DNA of 64,000 bases from JAJEAD01 sp965221555 (GTDB lineage: Bacteria; Pseudomonadota; Gammaproteobacteria; HK1): the NCBI GenBank assembly GCA_965221555.1, contig OZ244895.1, positions 1,178,001 to 1,242,000 of the forward strand, written 5' to 3'. The notes below the pieces were generated by a model. The model searched no databases. It was not told the DNA's origin and saw nothing but the letters and a program-made list of their open reading frames with translations. This document shows positions 54,401-62,120 of the stretch, piece by piece (position 1 is the stretch's first letter; every line of letters begins with the position of its first letter). A program made the position numbers and the translations under genes.

Positions 54401-55442
54401 CCGCAAGGACGGCGGCAGCTGGGACGGCGAGCAATGGTCGGGCTGGCTGGGCATGGATGCGCGCCTGGACCGGCGGTTGATGGCTGGTCTGGCGCTCTCG
54501 CGGGGGGAGAGCGAAGCGGATTACAGTCTGGACCGGTCCGGGGGGAGTCTGGAGACCTCGCTGACGACGGTGTGGCCCTATGTGCAGGTGGCGACCGGCA
54601 ATGGCGCCGCCGTGCGCGCGGTTCTGGGCCGGGGTTCGGGCGAGGCGGAGCATCGGACAACCAACGGCACCGTGGAGAAGGCGGACCTCTCCCTGGTGGC
54701 GGGTTCGTTCAGCGGGCGAATACCGGTGGCGCAGCAGGGTGGCCTCTCCTGGTCGGCGGTCGGCGGGTTGAGCCTTTCGGAGATCGAGACGGAGGGCCCA
54801 TCATCGACATCGATCGGCGCTTTGACGGCCACGAGCTGGCGTCTGCGCGCCGGCGCGGAAGCCGTGCATGACGGCCTTGCGCTGTCCGCCGAGTCGGATT
54901 GGCTGCTACAGCCGCGCTTCGCGTTCGCGCTTCGCAGGGATGGCGGCGACAGTGTGACCGGGCTCGGCGTGGAGTTCCGCGGGGGCGCGCGGTTGGCGTC
55001 TCCCGACGGACGCTTCAGCGTCGATGGGTCCGGCCACTGGCTGGCGCTGCACTCCGAAGGCGGCATGCGGGAATGGGGCGCGAGCCTGGAAGCACGGCTG
55101 GCCCCGGGCGCCGACGGTCGCGGCCTGTCGCTCGCACTCGGCCCCGCATGGGGGCCGCAGCGAAACGGGGCCCTGGCAGGCGAACGGGTGTTCGAAAACG
55201 AGCGCTACGCGGAGCCGCAGCGCCTGTCACTCACTGCGCGCGCCGGCTACGGCTTCGCGGCGGCGGGCGGGGTGCTGACGCCGTTTGCGGACTTGGCGTT
55301 GAGCGGCGAGTCTGACTCGCAGCACTACCGCACGGGTATCGGCTTCGCTCGCAACGGCATCGAAGCCGCCCTGACGGCCGGCCACCGTGCCGGCGGGGAG
55401 CCCGACACCCGCATCGGAATGGCCTTGCGACTGAACTTCTGA
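51495..55442 (+). CDS. Autotransporter with seven putative Ig-like repeats
   Basis: 1315 aa from ATG 51495. A hydrophobic export segment (RGLLASILALSAACIFPTSA) lies ~70 residues in, so a GTG at 51651 may be the real start. Residues ~199-855 are seven repeats of about 93 aa, each with LTYTLTPxLPxGLSFDxSTRQISGxP and a Ca-type DEDNDEATLTFTI strand. From about 870 to the end is an autotransporter barrel finishing MALRLNF. The repeats should form a rod outside the cell; adhesion is likely. Repeat DNA is highly similar between units, implying recent expansion. Confidence 0.85.
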   Translation: MATTGTCPHRLTGGPGLASLLALASGARSLRAATGQLLGAAPVCRSRRTLPPVLLKGPTGGPAARFRFRGLLASILALSAACIFPTSAEASIKDARFELQDDGSILVRTWHRCSIIRWNVYMKNASEDQFEDEHKVHDERITSDTRYLEHTIPDADVPDTDSVDVRVGIDSAYHNGSFCQGNVGRWYHSTKTVTLTMNFGGATIADQRYRIDTAISALQLPEATPRSNSSGTLIYTLTPPDLPTGLSFDASTRQISGTPSSTQQPTSYTYKAKDDNDQATLSFMLSVERDTKPSFGDATIVHQNWALNQAIRALQLPAASGGNGPLTYTLTPALPGGLSFDGATQQISGTPNTTQSATSYTYKVADEDNDEATLTFTIAVGADTQPSFGDATIDDLIVRRGSAVGALQLPEATSGNGEIRYSISPDLPDGLSFDASTRQTTGAPSAMQPATSYTYKAEDADGDAVTLTFTITVLEADRVPSFGDATIADRSWSQGRTIRALQLPAASAGNGALTYTLTPDLPAGLSLDTSTRQITGAPSAIQPAVTYSWKAADEDNDEATLTFTIAVVADTAPGFGDAAIADRSWSQGRAIRALQLPAASGGNGALAYTLTPELPDGLSFDAATRQITGAPTTLQPAASYTYRVADRDNDEATLTFTIAVEADMAPGFGDASIADQSYAQSSAIDALQLPRATGGNGALTYTLTPELPAGLSFDASTRQISGAPTTLQSAASYTYRVADQDNDEATLTFTIAVVADTAPSFGNAAVADQSYALDRMIDMLQLPAASGGNGALTYTLTPELPDGVSLDISTRQISGAPTALQPALAYSWQAMDADSNRSEADTATLTFTIEVTTAEAERRALTHILAATAQATLAGAVDVIGQRFDAAPGGSELSLAGHRVGGAALAADDERWNRPDDWSDRRALVEHSVDGLSLLRDSAFALPLAAWGGESGGPGWTMWGRGDWRAFEGRKDGGSWDGEQWSGWLGMDARLDRRLMAGLALSRGESEADYSLDRSGGSLETSLTTVWPYVQVATGNGAAVRAVLGRGSGEAEHRTTNGTVEKADLSLVAGSFSGRIPVAQQGGLSWSAVGGLSLSEIETEGPSSTSIGALTATSWRLRAGAEAVHDGLALSAESDWLLQPRFAFALRRDGGDSVTGLGVEFRGGARLASPDGRFSVDGSGHWLALHSEGGMREWGASLEARLAPGADGRGLSLALGPAWGPQRNGALAGERVFENERYAEPQRLSLTARAGYGFAAAGGVLTPFADLALSGESDSQHYRTGIGFARNGIEAALTAGHRAGGEPDTRIGMALRLNF
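52089..54060 (+). repeat. Tandem ~279-bp repeats inside the autotransporter
   Basis: Seven in-frame units begin at 52089, 52377, 52656, 52938, 53217, 53496 and 53775; lengths 288, 279, 282, 279, 279, 279 and about 285. Units 4 to 7 are the most alike. Confidence 0.85.
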
Positions 55443-55446
55443 CGCA

Positions 55447-55479
55447 GCGCCTCAGGTCGGCGATGCCGACCTGAGGCGC
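55447..55479. terminator. Bidirectional hairpin terminator
   Basis: Perfect 15-bp stem (55447-55461 with 55465-55479) and 3-nt loop between the convergent autotransporter and M19 genes. No T-run on either side. Confidence 0.6.
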
Positions 55480-55501
55480 CCTGCCCCGGCGGCGTCGCGG
55501 C

Positions 55502-56488
55502 TTACTCGTTCCACGCGTCGTGGAGGAAGCGCAGCCAGTTCTCGCCGAGCACCTTTCGGATCCGGGGCTCCTTCCAGCCGCGCCGCAGCATCGCCGCGCA
55601 GAGGTTGGGGAACTCCGCGATCCTGGCCAGACCATCGGGGAGCCGTGGCACCCGTGGCGCTTCCGGCACGAGGCGCCGACCGTGACCCTTGTCGCGGCGC
55701 AGCCACTCGAAGAAGGCGAGATCCTGATCCTGGGTGAAGTCCGTACCCACCCCCACCGCTTCCTCGCCGACCACGTCGATCACGTACTCGATCACCTCCA
55801 CGCACTGATCCACCGTCGTGGCGTCACCCCAGGGGAGGAAGGGGGGATAGGTCGCGACGCCTATCAGGCCGCCGCGCTCCGCCACCGCCCGCAGCTCGTC
55901 GTCCGACTTGTTTCGCGGGTGCTCCATGATTCCGGTGGGGCAGCAGTGGGTGTAGGTGACTGGCTTCGAGGAGTGGCGCACCGCGTCCGCGCTCGTCCGC
56001 GGGCCGACATGGGAAAGGTCCACGACCACCCCGCATCGGTTCATCTCGTCGATCACGTCGCGCCCGAAGTCCGAGAGTCCCCCGTCGTGCGACTCCCAGC
56101 ACCCGCTGCCCACGAGGTTTTGGGTGTTGTACGTGAGCTGCATCACGCGTACGCCGAGGTCGCGGAAGATCTCGACGAACTCGGCCCTATCCTCGAGCGC
56201 GGAGGTGTTCTGCCAGCCCAGGATGACCCCGGTGCGCGCCTCGGCCTTCGCACGCCGGATGTCCTCGGTGCGGTGCACGGGAATCAGGAGGTCGTCGTGC
56301 TCGCGGAACCACCGCTGCCACTGCGCGATGTTCTCCATCGTCGCGCGAAACCCCTCCCAGACCGAGCAGGTGCAGTTCGCGGCGCTCAGGCCGCCCGCCC
56401 GCATGTCCTCGAACACGGACCGGCTCCATTTCGAGATGATCAGTCCATCGATGACGATGGCGTCCTCATGCAGGGCGTCGGAATCCAT
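55502..56488 (-). CDS. Membrane-dipeptidase (M19) family protein, altered metal site
   Basis: 328 aa, start at 56488 after GAGGAG. Conserved M19 stretches include VVVDLSHVGPRTSADAV and KPVTYTHCCPTG (two zinc histidines) and GVGTDFTQ. The N-terminal His-x-Asp ligand pair (usually DGHND) is replaced by DGLIISKW, and the bridging glutamate position reads ILGWQNTS. It belongs to a coherent subfamily with these changes, so it may use one metal or a different substrate. No signal peptide: cytoplasmic. Confidence 0.8.
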   Translation of the reverse strand: MDSDALHEDAIVIDGLIISKWSRSVFEDMRAGGLSAANCTCSVWEGFRATMENIAQWQRWFREHDDLLIPVHRTEDIRRAKAEARTGVILGWQNTSALEDRAEFVEIFRDLGVRVMQLTYNTQNLVGSGCWESHDGGLSDFGRDVIDEMNRCGVVVDLSHVGPRTSADAVRHSSKPVTYTHCCPTGIMEHPRNKSDDELRAVAERGGLIGVATYPPFLPWGDATTVDQCVEVIEYVIDVVGEEAVGVGTDFTQDQDLAFFEWLRRDKGHGRRLVPEAPRVPRLPDGLARIAEFPNLCAAMLRRGWKEPRIRKVLGENWLRFLHDAWNE

Positions 56489-56781
56489 GCCTTTGTCTCT
56501 CCTCGTCACCCTTCAACGCACCGGGAGCGAATCATGCGATCGCCGGCCCGCGCGGGGCAGCTTCCCAAGCCCAGGCGGCGGATTCATGCGTCGAGGGCGT
56601 TTCACTCAAGCGCAGCACGCCTTGATTGCGCCCTCGGACTGTCCGGCAAGACAGGACCGCCTCACGGGCTCCGGCGGGTAGGTGCGTCACCACTTGTTCA
56701 ACAGTCTGTTCGCAACGACGGTTGAGGCGGCGGCGATGACCGGCCGGATCTCCGCGTACTCCCCGGTATGTGCCTTCGATG

Positions 56782-57741
56782 TCACGACACGGACTGGCTC
56801 GGGCGGGAGGCTTCGTGAATCGAGATGCGGTGCATCACGCGCCGCTGCCCATAGTAGTCGTTGAGCGCGAAGTGCAGCGTGCAGCGGTTGTCCCAGATGC
56901 CGAGGCAGTGGCGCCGCCAGCGGTAGCGGCAGGTGAACTCGAGCCGCTCCCCGTGACGCCACAGGAACTCGAGCAGCGGCCGGCTCTCCTCGTGGCTCAT
57001 GCCGCGGAAGTGGGAGGTGAAGGCGCGGTTGACGTAGAGGGAGCGGCGCCCCGTCTCCGGGTGGCGACGCACTACCGGGTGCTCGTGCTCCACGATCTCG
57101 GTGGCGGCACGAGCGTGGGTACTCGCGTTGAAGGTGCGGTCTTCGGGACGCGGGGCGTGCTTGCGGGCGAGCGCGGGAAAGCGTGCCGTCTCGCCCCCGT
57201 AGGGCATGGCCGAGGTGTGGACCGCGCGCAGGTCCGCGAGCATCTCCTTCATGCCCGCCGACAGACTCTCGTAGGCAAGGTACTGGTTCGAGAACAGGGT
57301 GTCGCCGCCGTGAGTGGGAGCTTCCTTGATGTACACCACGCTGCCGAGGTTGGGGCGTTCCCGGTAGGTCACGTCAGCGTGCCAGAATCCTCCGAGGTTG
57401 AGGGCCCGGTCGCGCGGCTCCTTGACGATCTGGTAGACCTCGGGATGGCCCTCGAGCGCGGGCATGCGCAGCGGGTAGACGAAGGGCTCCTCGTCGACCT
57501 CCCCGAAGAGGGCGGCGAGGTCGCGCTGCCGATCCGGGCTCAGGCACTGGTCGGGAAAGAAGATCACCAGGTAATCGAGCAACGCCCGGCGGATCGCCGC
57601 AATGCGCGATTCGCAGAGCGGCGCCGCGAGGTCGATGCCGCGGATCTCCGCGCCAAGGGCGCCCGACAGGGGCTCGATACGGAGCTTCTCGGCGCTTGAA
57701 CTCGTACCCACGGGCGCCTCGCTTCCGGCGGTGACGGGCAT
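56782..57741 (-). CDS. TauD/TfdA-family dioxygenase
   Basis: 319 aa from ATG 57741; longer in-frame starts would overlap the divergent aminotransferase. Iron ligands His121 and Asp123 in GGFWHADVTY, distal histidine in NRCTLHFALNDYYGQRR with the oxoglutarate arginine. It uses 2-oxoglutarate, Fe(II) and oxygen to hydroxylate a substrate, often releasing sulfite from sulfonates. Divergent from an aminotransferase, so both could serve one amino- or sulfonate-compound. Substrate not known. Confidence 0.87.
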   Translation of the reverse strand: MPVTAGSEAPVGTSSSAEKLRIEPLSGALGAEIRGIDLAAPLCESRIAAIRRALLDYLVIFFPDQCLSPDRQRDLAALFGEVDEEPFVYPLRMPALEGHPEVYQIVKEPRDRALNLGGFWHADVTYRERPNLGSVVYIKEAPTHGGDTLFSNQYLAYESLSAGMKEMLADLRAVHTSAMPYGGETARFPALARKHAPRPEDRTFNASTHARAATEIVEHEHPVVRRHPETGRRSLYVNRAFTSHFRGMSHEESRPLLEFLWRHGERLEFTCRYRWRRHCLGIWDNRCTLHFALNDYYGQRRVMHRISIHEASRPSQSVS

Positions 57742-57894
57742 CGGTCCATTGTAGCCGAGCCCGGCTCGCGCCCGCGCGCTTTCCGCGTTCGGACGTTGTC
57801 CGACTCCGGTGGATCCGAGTTGCGCGTCGCGCCTTGGAGCTCGGGGCAGGTGGTATATTCGCCTGCGGCAGCACTTGAGGAGAAGGAGCGCGAC

Positions 57895-59304
57895 ATGGCG
57901 GCAACAATGCGGAACTTGAGGTACGACACCCAGGAGATCTGGCGCAAGGACCGCGACCACAACGTGCACCCGTGGACGGACTTCGCGACTTTCAAGGAGG
58001 AGGGTTCGCTGGTGGTGGCGGAGTCGGAGGGCTGCTACGTCTACGACTCCGACGGTGCCCGCTATCTCGACGGAATCGGGGGTCTGTGGTGCGTCAACAT
58101 CGGCTACGGCAACGAAGAGATGGCGCAGGCGATCGCGGAACAGGCGCGGCGCATGACCTACTACTCGAGCTTCGGGCACATCACCACACCGCCCGCGGCC
58201 GAGCTCGCCGCCAAGCTCGCCGAGCTCGCGCCGGGCCCGCTCAATCACGTGTTCTTCGGCACCGGCGGATCGATGTCGAACGACACGGCAATACGGATCA
58301 TTCACTTCTACTTCAACCGCCTCGGCAAGAAGAACAAGAAGAAGATCATCGCGCGCACCGACGGCTACCACGGCAGTACCTATCTCTCGATGTCAATGAC
58401 GGGAGTCGCCTTCGACCATCAGGGCTTCGACCTCGCGCCGGACCTCGTCCGGCACATCCCCAACCCCAATCCCTACCGCCGCCCCGAAGGCATGTCGGTG
58501 GAGGCTTTCTGCGACGAGAAGGTGGCGGATCTCGAGAACGCTATCCTCGATCTCGGTCCGGAGAACGTCGCCGCCTTCATCGCCGAGCCCATCATGGGTG
58601 CGGGGGGAGTCGTCGTGCCGCCGCCGGGCTATCACCGGCGAACCAGAGAGGTGTGCGACAAGTACGAGGTGCTCTACATCTCCGACGAGGTGGTGACCGG
58701 CTTCGGACGCCTCGGGCACTTCTTCGCCTCCGAGCCCGTTTTCGACTTCGTCCCCGACATCATCACCTGCGCCAAGGGCCTGAGCTCCGGGTACCTGCCG
58801 CTTTCGGCGACCATTCTTTCCGATGCCATCTACGACGTGATCAGCGTGCCGCAGTCCGAAGGCGCGCTCTTCACTCACGGGTTCACCTACTCGGGTCACC
58901 CGGTGTGCTGTGCGGCGGGGCTCAAGAACATCGAGATCATGGAGCGCGACGACATCTGCGGCCATGTGCTCGAAGTCGGCCCGTACCTGGAAGAACAGCT
59001 CGCCACGCTTCGGGATCTGCCGATCGTCGGAGACGTGCGCGGCAAGCGCTTCATGATGTGCGTGGAGAACGTCGCCGACCGCGAGACCAGGGCGCTGCTT
59101 CCGGACGAGGCGGCGGTGGGCAACCGCATCGCCGCGCACGCCCAGAAGCGCGGCGTCATCGTGCGCCCCATCGCCCATCTGAACGTGCTGTCCCCGCCGC
59201 TCACCATGACGAAGCGCCAGGTGGACGAGCTGGTCGGCGTGCTGCGCGAGAGCATCGTCCAGACCATGGACGATCTGCGCCGGGAGGGACTCTGGTCGGG
59301 CTGA
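57895..59304 (+). CDS. Class III aminotransferase
   Basis: 469 aa, start after GAGGAGAAGGAG. PLP lysine in ITCAKGLSSGYLPLSA, cofactor aspartate in ISDEVVTGFGRLG, GTGGSMSNDTAIRI and YHGSTYLSMSMTG. Family includes taurine:pyruvate, beta-alanine:pyruvate and other omega-aminotransferases; the donor cannot be fixed. Could it transaminate 2-aminoethylphosphonate? That is speculative; the standard enzyme PhnW is class V. TATATT at ~57853 could be its -10 box. Confidence 0.87.
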   Translation: MAATMRNLRYDTQEIWRKDRDHNVHPWTDFATFKEEGSLVVAESEGCYVYDSDGARYLDGIGGLWCVNIGYGNEEMAQAIAEQARRMTYYSSFGHITTPPAAELAAKLAELAPGPLNHVFFGTGGSMSNDTAIRIIHFYFNRLGKKNKKKIIARTDGYHGSTYLSMSMTGVAFDHQGFDLAPDLVRHIPNPNPYRRPEGMSVEAFCDEKVADLENAILDLGPENVAAFIAEPIMGAGGVVVPPPGYHRRTREVCDKYEVLYISDEVVTGFGRLGHFFASEPVFDFVPDIITCAKGLSSGYLPLSATILSDAIYDVISVPQSEGALFTHGFTYSGHPVCCAAGLKNIEIMERDDICGHVLEVGPYLEEQLATLRDLPIVGDVRGKRFMMCVENVADRETRALLPDEAAVGNRIAAHAQKRGVIVRPIAHLNVLSPPLTMTKRQVDELVGVLRESIVQTMDDLRREGLWSG

Positions 59305-59467
59305 TCGGAAGGTCCCGCCCGCCTCACCCGGCGCGCGGGACCTGTTTCTGCATACCGGGCGACGCGGCGCTTCGCGCCGAGGTCGAGGCGCGCGAGGGCG
59401 CACCGCCGGGCGTGGAGCGACTGCCTGCGGGTGTGTGCGTTTCCGCGCGTGCAGGAGCCGGGGAAGC

Positions 59468-60067
59468 ATGAATACCAGGGCAGTGCGCCGGGACTTCGAC
59501 GAGGCCTACTACGAGCGCTTCTATGGCAGCGCCCGCACCCGGGCCGAGACGCCCGAGGACGCACTGCGGCGCGCCGCCTTCATCACGAGCTATCTCGCGC
59601 ACATCGGACTTGCCGTAGCGCGCGTCCTCGACATCGGTTGCGGCCTCGGCCGCACCTTGGTCGGGGTGCAGACCGCGTATCCGATGGCGCAGTGCACCGG
59701 CGTCGAGGTGAGCGACTACATCTGCCGGGAGCACGGATGGACCCGGGGCTCGGTCCTCGACTACCGGGCGGAAGAACCCTTCGACCTCGTTATCTGCAAC
59801 GACGTTGTCCAGTACCTGGGGCACGCGGATGCGAAGGCCGCCATCGACAACCTCGCGGTGCTGTGCCGGGGCGCGCTCTACTTCGGCGCGCTCACGCGCG
59901 AGGACTGGGAGGAGAACTGCGATCGCGCCCGGACCGACGACGAGGTCTGTCTGCGCAGCACGCGCTGGTACCGCCGCCAGCTCCGCCGCGACTTCCTCCC
60001 CATCGGGGGCGGCCTCTTCCTGCGCCGTCCCGAGGCGGTGACCCTCTGGCGTCTGGAGAGGGTGTGA
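59468..60067 (+). CDS. Class I SAM-dependent methyltransferase
   Basis: 199 aa. Motif I is VLDIGCGLGRTLVGVQ, motif II region GVEVSDYICRE, and FDLVICNDVVQYLGH is the motif after strand 4. Substrate unknown. It follows the aminotransferase by 163 bases. Confidence 0.82.
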   Translation: MNTRAVRRDFDEAYYERFYGSARTRAETPEDALRRAAFITSYLAHIGLAVARVLDIGCGLGRTLVGVQTAYPMAQCTGVEVSDYICREHGWTRGSVLDYRAEEPFDLVICNDVVQYLGHADAKAAIDNLAVLCRGALYFGALTREDWEENCDRARTDDEVCLRSTRWYRRQLRRDFLPIGGGLFLRRPEAVTLWRLERV

Positions 60068-60154
60068 GAATCGCGGCCGGCGCGTCGCGGTAGCGCACGG
60101 TGGTCAGCATCACGCGCGACCCGCCGGACGGGGGTATGGAATCCACTCCCGCTT

Positions 60155-60218
60155 GACGAGCGGATTTCGCCGATTTCTCAACTGGCTTCCGCGGTAGGAA
60201 ATCGGTGAAGCATCCGGG
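60155..60218 (+). mobile_element. MITE deletion derivative
   Basis: 64 bases: left arm through CGCCGATTTCTCAACT, then directly the right arm AGGAAATCGGTGAAGCATCC and GGG, with the core deleted. Its right TTAG is also the left target duplication of the IS element. Confidence 0.6.
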
Positions 60219-60222
60219 TTAG

Positions 60223-61980
60223 CCCGAAAAACTCACCGGGGGGATGGAAAAAGGCTGCTCCTCATGGCATAACGGTTGTGGGATCAACAAGTTAAGCCAG
60301 ACGACGAGGAAGCAGCCTTGAAGACACAGTGTAATGGCAAGCAGCTTGAGTTTCACGCGCTGGGACGGCGATGTGTCACCGGACGATTCGACGGCGGTCA
60401 CATCAGCAGCGATGCCGGAGGGGTACTGCTACGCGAGGTGGACAAGCGTATCGGTCTGATGTCGCGGGTGTCGGAGTGTATGGTCGATTACCGCAACCCT
60501 GCGAGCGTGGAACATAACGTGGATGAGCTGGTGTCGCAGCGGGTTTATGGCATTGCATTGGGATACGAAGACCTCAACGACCATGGGGAGCTGCGCGCAG
60601 ATGCGGTGCTGTCGGTGCTGGTAGGCAAGCGCGATGTGACAGGCGCGGGTCGGGTACGCGAGCGTGACCGAGGCTGTGCATTGGCCAGTGCGAGCACGAT
60701 GAACCGCATGGAGCTGGGCGCACCTGAGCAGGCGGCGCACGACCGTTACAAGCGCATCGTGGCGCGTGGTGAGGGGTTCGATGAACTGTTGGTGGAGCTT
60801 TTTGTGGAGTCGCAATCACAGGCGCCGCGTGAGCTGTGGCTGGACCTGGATGCGACCGACGACCCGTTGCACGGGAGCCAGGAAGGGCGGTTCTTTCACG
60901 GCTACTACGGTTGCTACTGCTATCTGCCGCTGTACATCTTCTGTGGCGAGCACCTGTTGTGCGCGCGGCTGCGCGAGTCCAACCAGGATGCCTCGGCCGG
61001 CAGCATTGAGGAGCTCGCCCGCATTGTCGGTCAGATTCGCCGCCACTGGCCCAGGACACGCATCCATATCCGAGGCGATTCGGGCTTTTGTCGCGAGCCC
61101 ATCATGAAGTGGTGCGAGGACCATAGGGTGGACTACGTGCTGGGATTGGCGCGCAATCGCCGTCTGACGCGCGCCCTGGGCGCTGCGATGCACCAGGCGC
61201 GCGCGGCACATGGGCGTACTGGTAAGCCGGCCCGGCGCTTCGGCGACTTCACCTACCGCACTCGCAAGTCATGGAGTCGCAGCCGTCGAGTGGTGGGCAA
61301 GGCGGAGTATCTGTCCAAGGGGGAGAATCCGCGCTTCGTGGTCACCAGCCTCTCCCCGCGCAAGGCCGCGGCCAAGCGCTTGTACGAACAGTTGTACTGC
61401 GCGCGCGGCGAGATGGAAAACCGCATCAAGGAGCAGCAGCTCGACCTCTTTGCCGACCGCACCAGCGCCCACACCATGCGCGCGAATCAGTTGCGGCTGT
61501 ACTTCTCCTCATTCGCCTACGTGCTCATGCACGCGCTACGAAGACTCGGAACACCGGGCACTGAGTTCGCCCGCGCCCAGTGCGCCACGCTGCGACTGAA
61601 ACTGCTCAAGGTCGCCGCCCGGGTCAAAATCACCGCCCGGCGGGTGTGGCTGTCGTTCTCCCAGGCCTATCCCTACGCCAAGACCTTTACCCAGGTGCTG
61701 GTGAACTTGCACAAAGCGCCCTTGTGGCATCCGCCTGGATAGTCTTCCGTACCACTACCTGACTCAGAGACCCCTGATCGGCGCGCCGCCGAGGCCACCG
61801 CTCGCTCGCTTCGTGTATCCAACGCCTGTTTGACCCACAAAAGTCCGATAAGTCGCTCTCAACAACCACCAAACACGCACCGATTATGTCAATCGGCGCT
61901 GATCACCCCACTCCATCGCCATAATCAGCCTCCTTCAGCCAGAATGCGCCTCGTCTTGGAGAATCGGTGACGAATGCGGG
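60223..61980 (+). mobile_element. IS1380-family insertion sequence
   Basis: 1758 bases, flanked by TTAG at 60219-60222 and 61981-61984. Left end CCCGAAAAACTCACCGGGG, right end (inverted) CCCGCATTCGTCACCGATTC; shared CCCG and TCACCG. The length and 4-bp duplication suit the family. The 238 bases after the transposase stop hold no gene. The element looks complete. Confidence 0.8.
60318..61742 (+). CDS. IS1380-family transposase
   Basis: 474 aa from a TTG at 60318 after GAGGAAG; an upstream TTG is possible. DDE residues: Asp in LDLDATDDPLHG, Asp in IHIRGDSGFCREPI, Glu in CARGEMENRIKEQQLDLFADR. YCYLPLYIFCG and TSAHTMRANQLRLYFSSFAY are typical of the family. Full length, no frameshift, so likely active and able to move the related MITEs in trans (inference). 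Confidence 0.92.
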   Translation: MKTQCNGKQLEFHALGRRCVTGRFDGGHISSDAGGVLLREVDKRIGLMSRVSECMVDYRNPASVEHNVDELVSQRVYGIALGYEDLNDHGELRADAVLSVLVGKRDVTGAGRVRERDRGCALASASTMNRMELGAPEQAAHDRYKRIVARGEGFDELLVELFVESQSQAPRELWLDLDATDDPLHGSQEGRFFHGYYGCYCYLPLYIFCGEHLLCARLRESNQDASAGSIEELARIVGQIRRHWPRTRIHIRGDSGFCREPIMKWCEDHRVDYVLGLARNRRLTRALGAAMHQARAAHGRTGKPARRFGDFTYRTRKSWSRSRRVVGKAEYLSKGENPRFVVTSLSPRKAAAKRLYEQLYCARGEMENRIKEQQLDLFADRTSAHTMRANQLRLYFSSFAYVLMHALRRLGTPGTEFARAQCATLRLKLLKVAARVKITARRVWLSFSQAYPYAKTFTQVLVNLHKAPLWHPPG

Positions 61981-61984
61981 TTAG

Positions 61985-62026
61985 TCCGTGCGCCCCACCG
62001 TTCCGGCATCTTGGCGTGCGAAGCGG
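61985..62026 (+). mobile_element. MITE core remnant right of the IS
   Basis: TCCGTGCGCCCCACCGTTCC then GGCATCTTGGCG matches the core and right arm of the MITE. Ends lost. No gene lies between here and 62120. Confidence 0.5.
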
Positions 62027-62120
62027 CGTACCCCCGGGTCCATGTCATCACTACCGTGCACGCGTCGGGAATCGAGCACGCCACACGGCGACGAGCCCCT
62101 CGCCGAGTTGAATGACAAAT

